A stretch of DNA of 58,521 nucleotides from an uncultured Prochlorococcus sp. (lineage in GTDB: Bacteria; Cyanobacteriota; Cyanobacteriia; PCC-6307; Cyanobiaceae): positions 1-58,521 of the forward strand of contig CACFCB010000005.1 in NCBI GenBank assembly GCA_902564695.1, in the 5' to 3' direction. The position numbers were made by a program, and so were the translations under genes. Shown in pieces: positions 24,106 through 33,554 of the stretch (position 1 is its first letter; every line of letters starts with the position of its first letter). Under the pieces are notes generated by a model that searched no databases, was not told the origin of the DNA, and worked only from the letters and a program-made list of their open reading frames with translations.

Positions 24106-25188
24106 ATGAACGTTCTTTTATCCATAGCTGTTTTAGGCCTCCTAATTTTTTTTCATGAAGCTGGTCATTTTTTGGCAGCCATCCTCCAAAAAATAAAAGT
24201 AAGTGGTTTTTCAATTGGTTTTGGACCAGCTCTTTTTCAAAAGGAAATAAATGGAATCACTTATTCTTTAAGATCTCTCCCATTAGGAGGATTTGTTTCC
24301 TTTCCTGATGAAGAAACAGATAAATTAGACTTCCAAAATGACCCTGATCTTTTAAAAAATAGACCAATTCACCAGAGAGCAATTGTAATTTCAGCTGGAG
24401 TAATAGCAAATTTATTATTAGCGTGGATAGTACTTATCGGTCAAGCAACCTTTATAGGAATCCCTAATCAACCTGAACCGGGAGTAATAATTATGGGGAT
24501 ACAGCCCGATGAGCCAGCTTACAAGTCAGGTTTGATTGCTGGCGATCAAATAATGAGCGTTAATGGTCAACCCCTAGGCAGCGGGAAAGACGGGATCATG
24601 GATCTAGTAAATATTATTCAGAATTCCTCAGGGAAAGAATTACTCTTCGAGAGAGTTAATGAAGATGAAAGCAAAATAATTTCCATAACTCCAGCTGAGA
24701 ATGAAGGTATCGGAAGGATAGGAGCTCAATTACAACCAAATCTTCCTAATAAAGTATCTAAAGCAAATAACTTTGGAGAGATATTTAAAAGCTCAAATTC
24801 TCAATTTTATGAATTACTAAGCAGAACAGTTATTGGATATAAAAGTTTGATTACTAATTTCTCTTCAACGGCTCAGCAATTAAGTGGACCAGTAAAAATT
24901 GTTGAAATTGGAGCTCAACTGTCAGAACAAGGAGGTTCAGGGCTTTTACTTTTTTCTGCATTAGTTTCAATTAACCTTGCGGTTTTAAACTCATTGCCCT
25001 TGCCCCTTTTAGATGGAGGTCAACTAGTTCTTCTTATTTTAGAGAGTATTCGTGGAAAACCAGTACCTGAAAAAATTCAATTAGCCTTTATGCAATCTGG
25101 TTTTGTTTTACTTGTCGGCCTTAGTGTGGTTTTGATAATTCGTGATACTTCTCAACTATCTCTTGTCCAACAATTTGTTAACAGATAA
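24106..25188 (+). CDS. rseP: Site-2 (RIP) metalloprotease RseP
   Basis: Intramembrane zinc protease. 360 residues. HEAGH zinc site at about residues 17-21, a PDZ domain at about residues 115-195 (GVIIMGIQPDEPAYKSGLIA and GDQIMSVNGQPLGSG), and the third zinc ligand in NSLPLPLLDGGQLVLL. The family cleaves membrane-bound anti-sigma factors and leftover signal peptides. Sits between serS and rpsN, a common cyanobacterial order. Confidence 0.93.
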   Translation: MNVLLSIAVLGLLIFFHEAGHFLAAILQKIKVSGFSIGFGPALFQKEINGITYSLRSLPLGGFVSFPDEETDKLDFQNDPDLLKNRPIHQRAIVISAGVIANLLLAWIVLIGQATFIGIPNQPEPGVIIMGIQPDEPAYKSGLIAGDQIMSVNGQPLGSGKDGIMDLVNIIQNSSGKELLFERVNEDESKIISITPAENEGIGRIGAQLQPNLPNKVSKANNFGEIFKSSNSQFYELLSRTVIGYKSLITNFSSTAQQLSGPVKIVEIGAQLSEQGGSGLLLFSALVSINLAVLNSLPLPLLDGGQLVLLILESIRGKPVPEKIQLAFMQSGFVLLVGLSVVLIIRDTSQLSLVQQFVNR

Positions 25189-25300
25189 ATAGTTTTTTAA
25201 TTACTAGCGTCAAAGATTCCTAAGAAATTTCATGGGTAATTTCTTAAAACTACAAGATCAGGAGTTAAAATATCAGATATAAAATAATTAAAGCCCCTGA

Positions 25301-25603
25301 ATGGCAAAAAAGTCAATGATAGCGCGTGATGTAAAGCGCAAAAAACTTGTAGAAAGATACGCAGTCAAGAGGAAAGCTCTTATTGATGCTTTCAAATCAT
25401 CCAAAGACCCTATGGAAAGATTAGAAATTCATAGAAAAATCCAAGCTTTGCCAAGAAACTGCGCACCAAATAGAGTGAGGAATCGTTGTTGGGCTACAGG
25501 AAAGCCAAGAGGAGTTTATAGAGATTTTGGTCTATGTAGAAATCAACTTAGAGCTAGAGCTCATAATGGAGAATTACCTGGAGTCGTAAAATCAAGCTGG
25601 TAG
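25301..25603 (+). CDS. rpsN: 30S ribosomal protein S14
   Basis: 100 residues, the long zinc-free S14 form ([60 protein letters not shown]). A small hairpin (TAAGAAATT/AATTTCTTA, 25221-25246) precedes it, and a strong terminator follows. Confidence 0.97.
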   Translation: MAKKSMIARDVKRKKLVERYAVKRKALIDAFKSSKDPMERLEIHRKIQALPRNCAPNRVRNRCWATGKPRGVYRDFGLCRNQLRARAHNGELPGVVKSSW

Positions 25604-25611
25604 AAAAAAAG

Positions 25612-25672
25612 ACATAAAAAACTAAAAAAAGTGGGCTAGATTATCTATCCCACTTTTTTTAGTTTTTTATGT
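25612..25672. terminator. Strong hairpin terminator after rpsN
   Basis: 24-base arms, ACATAAAAAACTAAAAAAAG + TGGG and its complement, around a 13-base loop, with A and T tracts built into the stem. Works in either direction on paper; rpsN is the obvious client. Confidence 0.85.
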
Positions 25673-25781
25673 TCAGTACTTAAAGTAAATATTTGCTCTA
25701 AAAAACAAATCTATCCTGATTTTTACTCAATTAGTCCCATTAAGTGTAAGAATGTGTAAAGACAAAAAGCTATAAAGTAAC

Positions 25782-27947
25782 GTGCAAGGTCAGACAAAAT
25801 CAGTTTCCTTCGATGGTCGAGAAATAAAACTCACTACAGGGAGATTCGCTCCACAGGCTGGTGGTTCAGTAATGATTGAATGCGGGGACACATCAGTTCT
25901 TGTAACAGCAACCAAATCTGCAGGTCGTGAGGGGGTTGATTTCCTCCCTCTAATGTGTGATTACGAAGAAAGGCTTTATGCAGCAGGCAGAATTCCAGGA
26001 AGTTTTATGCGTCGTGAAGGTCGCCCTCCTGAAAGAGCAACACTAATATCAAGACTCATAGATCGCCCAATGAGACCTCTCTTCCCTGGTTGGATGAGAG
26101 ATGACATACAAATAGTTGCCACATGCCTTTCCTTAGACGAAAGAGTTCCTGCTGACGTTTTAGCTGTAACTGGAGCTTCAATGGCAACACTGATAGCAGG
26201 CATACCTTTTCAAGGTCCCATGGCTGCTGTCCGAGTCGGATTATTGGGAGATGATTTTGTACTTAATCCAAGTTTTAGGGAAATCGAAAGGGGAGATCTT
26301 GACTTAGTTGTTGCAGGTACTCCAGATGGTGTAGTTATGGTTGAAGCTGGTGCAAATCAACTTTCAGAACAAGATGTTATTGAAGCCATTGATTTTGGCT
26401 ATGAAGCTATTACCGAATTAATTAATGCTCAGAAAGAAGTTTTAAAAGAATCAGGAATTACACATGAAATACCTGAAGGGCCTCAAATTGATGACACAGT
26501 TTCAAACTATTTAGATAAAAACTGTACAAAATCAATAAGTGAAGTCCTTAAAAACTTTGAACAAACAAAAGAAGAAAGAGATAATAAAATTGAAGAAATA
26601 AAGACAAATATTTCTTTAAAAATTGATGGACTAAAAGATGATAACGCTGTTAAAAAATCTATAACTTCTAATAGCAAGCTTTTAGAAAATAGTTATAAGG
26701 CTTTAACTAAAAAACTAATGAGAGATCAAATAATTAAAGAAGGTAAAAGGGTAGATGGAAGAGAACTAAATGAAGTTAGAGAAATTGATGCTGCAGCTGC
26801 TGTTTTGCCTAACAGAGTTCATGGATCAGCATTATTTCAAAGAGGATTAACTCAAGTCCTATCAACCGCAACACTAGGTACTCCAAGTGATGCTCAAGAA
26901 ATGGATGATCTAAATCCAAACACTGATAAGACTTACATTCATCACTATAATTTTCCTCCATACTCTGTTGGGGAAACACGCCCAATGAGAACTCCAGGCA
27001 GAAGAGAAGTAGGTCATGGAGCTTTAGCCGAGAGAGCATTAATACCAGTACTTCCTGCGAAAGATACATTTCCTTATGTCTTACGAGTTGTTAGTGAGGT
27101 TTTGAGTTCAAATGGTTCAACGTCAATGGCTTCAGTATGCGGCAGTACTCTTGCACTTATGGATGCAGGAGTTCCATTAAAAGCTCCCGTGGGTGGAGCA
27201 GCCATGGGGTTAATCAAAGAGGGGAAAGAAGTGAAAATCTTAACTGACATTCAAGGAATTGAAGACTTTCTTGGGGATATGGATTTCAAAGTCGCAGGAA
27301 CAGAAAAAGGCATTACAGCCTTACAAATGGATATGAAAATAACTGGACTTCCACTTGAGACAATTGGAGAAGCTATAAATCAAGCACTTCCGGCAAGAAC
27401 TCATATATTAGGAAAAATGTTGGAGGCAATTGATACACCAAAAGATAATCTTTCTCCGCATGCTCCCAGACTTTTAAGTTTCAGAATAGATCCTGAGTTA
27501 ATTGGAACTGTTATTGGCCCTGGAGGAAGGACAATAAAAGGAATTACAGAAAGAACTAATACAAAAATAGATATTGAGGATGGAGGTATTGTCACTATTG
27601 CATCTCATGATGGAGCTGCTGCAGAAGAAGCACAAAGAATTATCGAGGGTTTAACAAGAAAAGTACATGAAGGAGAAATCTTCTCTGGATCGATTACTCG
27701 TATTATTCCCATAGGTGCATTTGTAGAAATTCTTCCTGGGAAAGAGGGAATGATTCACATTTCTCAATTATCTGAAGCAAGGGTAGAAAAGGTCGAAGAT
27801 GTTGTGAAAGTTGGAGACCAAGTAACAGTAAGAGTAAGAGAAATCGACAATCGTGGTCGTATCAACTTGACTTTAAGAGGAGTTCCTCAAAATGGAGGAA
27901 TGAATTATCCTGAACCAACCCCCACTCCTGTAGCGCCGCTTACCTGA
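25782..27947 (+). CDS. pnp: Polyribonucleotide nucleotidyltransferase (PNPase)
   Basis: Phosphorolytic 3'-5' RNA exonuclease and polymerase. 721 residues from GTG 25782. Two RNase PH domains (start [20 protein letters not shown]; second around [20 protein letters not shown]), a KH domain ([20 protein letters not shown]) and a C-terminal S1 domain ([20 protein letters not shown]). Full length, as in other cyanobacteria. Confidence 0.97.
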   Translation: MQGQTKSVSFDGREIKLTTGRFAPQAGGSVMIECGDTSVLVTATKSAGREGVDFLPLMCDYEERLYAAGRIPGSFMRREGRPPERATLISRLIDRPMRPLFPGWMRDDIQIVATCLSLDERVPADVLAVTGASMATLIAGIPFQGPMAAVRVGLLGDDFVLNPSFREIERGDLDLVVAGTPDGVVMVEAGANQLSEQDVIEAIDFGYEAITELINAQKEVLKESGITHEIPEGPQIDDTVSNYLDKNCTKSISEVLKNFEQTKEERDNKIEEIKTNISLKIDGLKDDNAVKKSITSNSKLLENSYKALTKKLMRDQIIKEGKRVDGRELNEVREIDAAAAVLPNRVHGSALFQRGLTQVLSTATLGTPSDAQEMDDLNPNTDKTYIHHYNFPPYSVGETRPMRTPGRREVGHGALAERALIPVLPAKDTFPYVLRVVSEVLSSNGSTSMASVCGSTLALMDAGVPLKAPVGGAAMGLIKEGKEVKILTDIQGIEDFLGDMDFKVAGTEKGITALQMDMKITGLPLETIGEAINQALPARTHILGKMLEAIDTPKDNLSPHAPRLLSFRIDPELIGTVIGPGGRTIKGITERTNTKIDIEDGGIVTIASHDGAAAEEAQRIIEGLTRKVHEGEIFSGSITRIIPIGAFVEILPGKEGMIHISQLSEARVEKVEDVVKVGDQVTVRVREIDNRGRINLTLRGVPQNGGMNYPEPTPTPVAPLT

Positions 27948-27950
27948 TAG

Positions 27951-28871
27951 TTAGACGTTATATTCTGGTATTTCTCTAGAAAAAAACTCCATTGCCTTTC
28001 GACAAAGATCTTTATGAGATTTTCCATGGCTAGCTATTAAACAACCAGACTGTGAGAAATTAGAATTTTTGTATAGCAAATCAGATCCGTCTGCATGGGT
28101 GAAGGTGCCCCCTGCGGCCTCAATAATTGCATGAGGTGCTGCCATGTCCCAATCTTTGGGAGAAGTTCTTCCAGAAAGTGAAATATAAACGTCTGATTCT
28201 CCTCTCAAAATTGATGCAACTTTGCAACCTACACTTCCTATTTTTATTACCTTAGCAAATTGCATTTTTTCTAGAAGGCCTTGAAGTCTTGCTTCTTGAT
28301 GATTTTTGCTTGAAACAAGAACTAGTTCAGATACATCTTTCCTCTCACTAAAAGAAATCAACTTTTTATCACCATTCCGATTTTCATACCAAGCACCAGT
28401 GCCGATAATTCCAAACCAAAGCTCATTTCTTTCAGGAATTAAAACTATTCCTATCTTTGGCTTATTTTTATAAACTAAAGCAATATGAACTGCATAATTT
28501 TCTGATTTTTGAATAAAGTCTTTAGTCCCATCTAGTGGATCAAGTATCCAACACCAATCATTTTTATAGTTTGATCCTCTAAAAGTTTTTTCTTTAGATG
28601 TTTCTTCACTTAAGATATCCCACTCAGCCAAAGAGAACTTTGCCTTCAGACCGGAAAGCAATATTTCATTAACTGCCATATCCGCGGCAGTCACAGGTCC
28701 ATCATTCTCCCCCCCTTCTTCTACCATTAAATATTTTGAGAATCCATAAGGAGGAGTTTGGCCACGAGCATAAGCCATCAAAACATCCGCGGCAGCCCAG
28801 CTAAGCTTTCTAAGTTCCTCCAATAAAGTCGTTAAATCGACATTTTCAGGCACTACCAGATCAATTGACAT
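27951..28871 (-). CDS. cysQ: 3'(2'),5'-bisphosphate nucleotidase (CysQ-like)
   Basis: Magnesium-dependent phosphatase of the inositol monophosphatase superfamily that recycles PAP from sulfate assimilation. About 306 residues. Metal and phosphate motifs are WILDPLDGTKDFIQ and SPKDWDMAAPHAIIEAAGG, with the Glu of LSEET as third ligand. I place the start at ATG 28871 (MSIDLVVPENVD); the frame is open to 28895, inside rsmI. Divergent from rsmI with one base between the start codons. Confidence 0.88.
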   Translation of the reverse strand: MSIDLVVPENVDLTTLLEELRKLSWAAADVLMAYARGQTPPYGFSKYLMVEEGGENDGPVTAADMAVNEILLSGLKAKFSLAEWDILSEETSKEKTFRGSNYKNDWCWILDPLDGTKDFIQKSENYAVHIALVYKNKPKIGIVLIPERNELWFGIIGTGAWYENRNGDKKLISFSERKDVSELVLVSSKNHQEARLQGLLEKMQFAKVIKIGSVGCKVASILRGESDVYISLSGRTSPKDWDMAAPHAIIEAAGGTFTHADGSDLLYKNSNFSQSGCLIASHGKSHKDLCRKAMEFFSREIPEYNV

Positions 28872-28872
28872 A

Positions 28873-29757
28873 ATGGATTTAATTGATGCGCACAAGATTA
28901 CACAAACCAGACCAGAGCCACGCCCAGGAACTCTATATATTGTAGGAACTCCTATTGGTAACCTTGGTGATTTATCTCCAAGAGCAAAATCTCTGCTTAA
29001 TAAAGTTTCGCTAATAGCCTGCGAAGATACCAGAAGAAGTGGTCAACTATTAAAAATAATCGAATCTAAGGTACCTCTAATTAGTTATCACAAACACAAT
29101 CTCAAAAGTCGTATTTCAGAAATATTAGAAATTTTAGACAAAAATGGAAGTATTGCTTTAATTAGTGACGCTGGCTTACCAGGAATCAACGATCCTGGAG
29201 AAGAACTTGTGAGGTCTGCAAGATTAAATAATCACGAGGTGATTTGCATCCCAGGTCCTTGTGCAGCAACAACGGCATTAGTCATAAGCGGACTACCTTC
29301 AGAAAGATTCTGCTTTGAAGGGTTTCTCCCCAAAAAACAAAGTATTAGAAAAGAACGTCTAAAAGAAATCTCTGAAGAAAGAAGAACAATAGTAATTTAT
29401 GAATCACCACATAAAATTCAAAAACTTCTAGAGGATTTATCTATTTTATGTGGAAAAGAACGTCCAATTCAAATTGCTAGAGAGCTTACAAAAAGATATG
29501 AAGAATCAATTGGGGAAACAATAGAACAAGCAATTGAATACTTTAATAAAAACAAGCCAAAAGGTGAGTTTACAATAGTTCTGGGAGGAAACAATAAGAA
29601 AAAGGAAAAAATAACTGAATCAGAGGCTTTAAGTAAACTTAACAAGCTAATCAAACAAGGGGAAAAATCTAATTTTGCAGCACGAAAAGTAGCAGAAGAA
29701 ACTGGCTATACAAAAAAATGGCTTTATTCCAAATTACATAAGAAACTTGACAAGTAA
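28873..29757 (+). CDS. rsmI: 16S rRNA (cytidine-1402 2'-O) methyltransferase
   Basis: SAM-dependent methylation of C1402 in 16S rRNA. 294 residues. Typical tetrapyrrole-methylase fold motifs: LYIVGTPIGNLGDLSPRAKS, ISDAGLPGINDPGEELVRSA and CIPGPCAATTALVISGLPSE. The C-terminal part carries the short helical region common in RsmI (FAARKVAEETGYTKKWLYSK). Confidence 0.95.
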   Translation: MDLIDAHKITQTRPEPRPGTLYIVGTPIGNLGDLSPRAKSLLNKVSLIACEDTRRSGQLLKIIESKVPLISYHKHNLKSRISEILEILDKNGSIALISDAGLPGINDPGEELVRSARLNNHEVICIPGPCAATTALVISGLPSERFCFEGFLPKKQSIRKERLKEISEERRTIVIYESPHKIQKLLEDLSILCGKERPIQIARELTKRYEESIGETIEQAIEYFNKNKPKGEFTIVLGGNNKKKEKITESEALSKLNKLIKQGEKSNFAARKVAEETGYTKKWLYSKLHKKLDK

Positions 29758-29811
29758 GCTTTTTCGTTCGATGCTAATAAAGATTAATTTTTATAAAAAT
29801 TAATTTTTTGA

Positions 29812-30036
29812 ATGCTTCTCAGATTAAAACTTTTCTCTTTAAATATTGCAACAGCAATATTACTAATTTTTTTCCTTTGCCTTGGGTCACAAAATCTAGA
29901 AAAAAAATATAGTTTAAACTTGATATTAAATAAAACTGTATCTCTTCCAATAGGTTTTTTAGTAGGTACTTCATTTACTTTAGGAATTTTATCAGGAGGA
30001 TTAACTTCCATTTTAATGATTAAAGAAAATAATTAA
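29812..30036 (+). CDS. Small two-helix membrane protein (LapA/DUF1049-like)
   Basis: 74 residues with helix 1 at about residues 9-26 (SLNIATAILLIFFLCLGSQN) and helix 2 at about 44-68 (LPIGFLVGTSFTLGILSGGL). The LP.GF..G..F..G...G pattern of helix 2 resembles LapA-domain proteins; cyanobacteria have short forms of unknown role. A minus-strand frame over the same bases looks like a shadow. Confidence 0.6.
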   Translation: MLLRLKLFSLNIATAILLIFFLCLGSQNLEKKYSLNLILNKTVSLPIGFLVGTSFTLGILSGGLTSILMIKENN

Positions 30037-30048
30037 TTAAAAAAATTT

Positions 30049-30861
30049 TTAATTGTCCAAAGCAATTATTGAATCTTCAACAATCAGCCTGGTAATACCT
30101 TTTGATATCAAATAAGACTTTGAAATATTGAAAATATTTGTATTTGGAATCTTTATAACTCTTTGAGTTTTCGAACAAGTTCGTTTAGCTGAACGTTGAT
30201 TGGTAAACAACAAAATTGCATTTCTATTTAACTCATTCTCAGGTAAAAAGCTCCACTCAGGTAATTCAGAAATCAATTGTGATGCTAACTCAACTTTTTT
30301 ATCAACGATCATGTAAACACTTTTAGGAAGACTATCGTAATTAAGTATCTCAAAATCTAATTTTTGTTTGTCTACATCAAAATCAAAATCAGAAACTAAG
30401 GGTGCTATTTCCTCGAAATTATTTTCATAATCATGATTAACTTTATTAGTTTCATGATTTTCATTATTTTGACTTTCATAGGTTGAGTAATCTCCAAAAT
30501 CATCTGCATCCTCTAATGCAAGAGATGTTAATTTTCCATCTTCAGAGCTATATAGATCTTTATCTATTTGCGTAGAGAGATCTTTTTCTTTATTTTTTGA
30601 TATTGGCGCAATAAAAGGATTTTCCTGTTTTAAATTCTCTTTTTTTTGATCATCAATAAATTCTCGTTTTTTACCACAGGTGGTTGATCTCTTTTCCTTT
30701 AGCAATTTGTACTCACTCTCAGATATGGAAGTTTTAACTGTTCTATTTATAGTATTTGGACTGCAACTAAATTTTTCTGCAAGTTGATTGGTATTTTCTC
30801 CTAATCGATAGGCCTCTACAATTTGAGCTTTTTGATCCTTTGTAAGCCTTTTTAAAATCAT
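30049..30861 (-). CDS. Helix-turn-helix DNA-binding protein, unknown target
   Basis: 270 residues. Residues about 5-45 form a homeodomain-like HTH (LTKDQKAQIVEAYRLGENTN and QLAEKFSCSPNTINRTVKTS), of the kind seen in transposase/Psq N-termini. An acidic, low-complexity middle of about 120 residues follows. The folded C-terminal part (about 185-270) contains SVYMIVDKKVELASQLISEL, FTNQRSAKRTCSKTQRVIKI and ISKGITRLIVEDSIIALDN. No transposase catalytic domain is present, so it is more likely a stand-alone regulator or nucleoid protein. It is followed closely, tail to tail, by the gene ending at 30036. Confidence 0.6.
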   Translation of the reverse strand: MILKRLTKDQKAQIVEAYRLGENTNQLAEKFSCSPNTINRTVKTSISESEYKLLKEKRSTTCGKKREFIDDQKKENLKQENPFIAPISKNKEKDLSTQIDKDLYSSEDGKLTSLALEDADDFGDYSTYESQNNENHETNKVNHDYENNFEEIAPLVSDFDFDVDKQKLDFEILNYDSLPKSVYMIVDKKVELASQLISELPEWSFLPENELNRNAILLFTNQRSAKRTCSKTQRVIKIPNTNIFNISKSYLISKGITRLIVEDSIIALDN

Positions 30862-31175
30862 TGCTATTGCTTTTATTTATCCAAGATAGGTCCTAATCAT
30901 AAGAAGTAGTAAGAAACGAATTCTTAGCCTTAAAGAACTACTTAAAAAAATTTAAAAAGCTAAAGCCCAAAAAATTCGCGCTAAGAGAAAGCACTGAATT
31001 TTTCTTAAAAATTTATCTTAAAAGATACTTATAGTAATCAGTTTTCTTAAAGAAATAATCAAGGTATTGTTGGTCTGCTTAATTCTGCTTGTGATGATCA
31101 ACATCAGTATGTAATCTTAAATAGATGATTTTTATGATCAGGCCGCTTAAAGCGTTTTTTCCTAAGAATCCTAGA
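30862..31175. other. Gene-free stretch upstream of tRNA-Arg
   Basis: No coding frame supported. Just before the tRNA, CGCTTAAAGCG followed by six T (31145-31160) looks like a short terminator-type element but the stem is weak. A small RNA cannot be excluded. Confidence 0.4.
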
Positions 31176-31249
<74 letters not shown>

Positions 31250-31296
31250 TTCCAAAAAACATTAATCCCAATAAAACTCATTCAGCCGTGAATTAA

Positions 31297-31321
31297 CTAT
31301 GGTAGTACTGGTATACCATAG
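31297..31321. repeat. Short inverted repeat downstream of tRNA-Arg
   Basis: Arms CTATGGTA (31297-31304) and TACCATAG (31314-31321) around 9 bases. Followed by a twofold repeat of CGACTAATC within the next 45 bases. Role unknown: tRNA processing, terminator or regulatory site for the next gene are all possible. Confidence 0.55.
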
Positions 31322-31425
31322 AGATAGTTCCCGACTAATCTTCTCTATTTAAAGATTATCTCTCGACTAATCACATAGGGTAAATTTCTTTTAAAAGTTA
31401 AACCTTAGTGAAAGATATAATCTTT

Positions 31426-33351
31426 ATGAATAGATCCTTTTTCAAATCAAGAGATGTGACTGAAAGAAAAGTAGAGCAAAAGAAAAATTTCACTGAGATA
31501 AAAACATTTCCAGTTCCATTTCCTTTAGAAGAAATTAAAGATAATATTATAGTGAATACAACTAAACCTTCTCAAACTCATAAAGAAGAATTAATTAAAC
31601 AAGCCTTAAAGTTCCATTCAGAAGGAAACATTTCAGAAGCGGCAAAATATTATCAATATTTTATAAACAAAGGTTTGAAAGATTACAGAGTCTTTTCTAA
31701 TTATGGAGTAATTTTATTAGATATTGGTAAGTTTCGAAAAGCAGAAATATTAACTCGTAAAGCAATTGAACTTAAACCTGATTTCCCAGATGCCCATGCC
31801 AATCTAGGCATCATATTAAAAGATCTTGGCAAATTAAAAGAAGCAGAGCTATCACAACGCAAAGCTATTGAACTTAAACCTAATTTTGCAAATGCTCATT
31901 CCAATCTAGGCATTATATTAAGAGGTCTCGGGAAATCAAAAGAAGCAGAACTATCACATCGCAAAGCAATTGAACTGAACCCTAATTTCGCAGATGCTTA
32001 TTCCAATCTAGCAATCATATTAAAAGATCTTGGGAAACTAAAAGAAGCAGAATTATCACAACAAAAAGCAATTCAAATTAATCCTAATCTCGCAATTTCT
32101 CATTATAATCTTGGAAACATTTTAAAAGATCTTGACAAGTTAAAAGAAGCAGAACTATCTCATCGTAAAGCAATTGAACTTAACCCTGATTTCGCAGATG
32201 CTCATTCCAATCTAGGAAGCATCTTAAAAGATCTTGGAAAATTCAATGAAGCAGAATCATCACATCGCAAAGCAATTCAAATTAATCCTAATCTCGCAAT
32301 TTCTCATTATAATCTTGGAAACATATTAAAAAATCTTGGCAAGTTAAAAGAAGCAGAACTATCTCATCGTAAAGCAATTGAACTTAACCCTGATTTCGCA
32401 AATGCTCATACGAATTTAGGAACAATATTAGAAGAGATTGGAAAACGAGAAGAAGCAATCAAGTATCTTATTAAGGCCGTTGAATTAGAGCCTGAAAAAG
32501 TTATTGCAATGAAAAATTTAGTTATGTTTTTATGTTTCAATAACAAATACGAACTAGCATTAAAATATCTACAAAAAAATAAATCTGAGGAATGTCAGAG
32601 TCTATATTTGGGCTGTTTATTATCTTTAGATAGAGAACAAGAATTTTATAAAAAGTATAACGAATTATCTAATAGAAAAATTTGCAATGCTGATATTGGA
32701 GGAATAGTAGAACATGCCAATATTATTTATCAAAGAAAAATCCACTCACCGTTTTGTAATGAATCTATTAAATATGTTCTATGTGAAAAAATAAATGAAG
32801 ACGCCTTCAGTGAAAATGACTTAAATCAACTGATTTCTTTTATAAAGAAAGATAGAACAAATATGAGGGCTCAAAAAACTCTTCATGGTGGTGTTCAAAC
32901 ATCAGGTAATTTATTTTCATTAGATTATCCATATATTAAGTCGGTTCAAAAAGCCTTAGAGGAAAAGATTGAAAGTTATAAAAATAAATTTAAAGATAGC
33001 AACCAAGGGTTTATTAATAATTGGCCTAAACATTATGAACTGCGTTCATGGATGATCAGTATGAAAAAAGGTGGATTTCTAAAGCCGCATAATCATGAGT
33101 ATGGATGGATTACTGGAAGCTTCTACCTTAAGGTGCCAAAACGGTCTGAGAATGACAATGCAGGATGCATAGCCTTTAGCTATCAAGGTCCTAGATATCC
33201 TAATAAAAACAAAAATTTTAATTTAACTATTCAAACAATCGAAGCCAGAGACATTTGTATATTCCCTTCCTCTTTATTCCATCAAACAATCCCTTTTCAT
33301 AGTAAAGAAGAGAGGATATGTTTTGTCTTTGATTTAATACAAAAAACATAA
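31426..33351 (+). CDS. TPR protein with C-terminal 2OG-Fe(II) oxygenase-like domain
   Basis: About 641 residues from ATG 31426; GTG 31408 is the alternative. Near the N-terminus lies FPVPFPLEEIKDNIIVNT, a motif repeated in the TPR protein at 39085. Then comes the shared cap (ALKFHSEGNISEAAKYYQYF; VFSNYGVIL) and about ten 34-residue TPRs, several nearly identical at DNA level. Residues about 490-641 look like a putative 2OG-Fe(II) oxygenase: KTLHGGVQTSGNLF, LRSWMISMKKGGFLKPHNHE, GWITGSFYLKVP and IFPSSLFHQTIPF, with candidate iron-binding His in KPHNHE and SLFHQT. Substrate unknown. A remnant of another C-terminal domain follows it. Confidence 0.82.
   Translation: MNRSFFKSRDVTERKVEQKKNFTEIKTFPVPFPLEEIKDNIIVNTTKPSQTHKEELIKQALKFHSEGNISEAAKYYQYFINKGLKDYRVFSNYGVILLDIGKFRKAEILTRKAIELKPDFPDAHANLGIILKDLGKLKEAELSQRKAIELKPNFANAHSNLGIILRGLGKSKEAELSHRKAIELNPNFADAYSNLAIILKDLGKLKEAELSQQKAIQINPNLAISHYNLGNILKDLDKLKEAELSHRKAIELNPDFADAHSNLGSILKDLGKFNEAESSHRKAIQINPNLAISHYNLGNILKNLGKLKEAELSHRKAIELNPDFANAHTNLGTILEEIGKREEAIKYLIKAVELEPEKVIAMKNLVMFLCFNNKYELALKYLQKNKSEECQSLYLGCLLSLDREQEFYKKYNELSNRKICNADIGGIVEHANIIYQRKIHSPFCNESIKYVLCEKINEDAFSENDLNQLISFIKKDRTNMRAQKTLHGGVQTSGNLFSLDYPYIKSVQKALEEKIESYKNKFKDSNQGFINNWPKHYELRSWMISMKKGGFLKPHNHEYGWITGSFYLKVPKRSENDNAGCIAFSYQGPRYPNKNKNFNLTIQTIEARDICIFPSSLFHQTIPFHSKEERICFVFDLIQKT
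32071..32415. repeat. 204-bp tandem duplication inside the TPR array
   Basis: The segment starting ATTCAAATTAATCCTAATCT at 32071 recurs at 32275, an offset of 204 bases or exactly two TPR units. The second copy remains almost identical to about 32405, after which the sequences diverge. It keeps the reading frame and points to recent expansion of the array by unequal recombination. Confidence 0.85.
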
Positions 33352-33362
33352 ACATTACAAGC

Positions 33363-33437
33363 CTGTTGGAATTTAATAAAAATCATCCCAATACCTTTAC
33401 AGAGATATATCAATTCTGGATTTGTAAAACTAAATAA
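33363..33437 (+). pseudogene. Orphan C-terminal fragment of a TPR-methyltransferase
   Basis: In the frame ending at TAA 33435-33437 the sequence reads LLEFNKNHPNTFTEIYQFWI then CKTK. It matches the very end of the protein at 6606-8936 (FEKLNPNCFREMYQFWTRKSIK) at most positions. No start and no methyltransferase core lie upstream; the oxygenase-like gene ends 12 bases before. It appears to be the last piece of a displaced methyltransferase domain. Confidence 0.72.
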
Positions 33438-33554
33438 TTATTCAAAAAAGATTAAATACCTGAAAACTAAGAATATCATTTATTCTTAAATTTTGAGTAA
33501 AGCAAAGATTTAACGGTTTTAATTTCTTATAAGTCCTCAAAGAATTTAACTAAT

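Noticed and set aside
29784-30011. Minus-strand frame opposite the LapA-like gene
   Set aside because: Mirror of a hydrophobic coding region; the plus-strand product has two proper membrane helices and is preferred.
31250-31425. Search for a second copy of the tRNA-Arg 3' end as an attachment site
   Set aside because: I could not find a displaced tRNA-Arg fragment in the window, so no insertion at that tRNA is claimed.
31860-32460. Regularly spaced repeats that might suggest a CRISPR array
   Set aside because: The repeats are in-frame 102-base TPR codons without unique spacers; no CRISPR array or cas gene is present.
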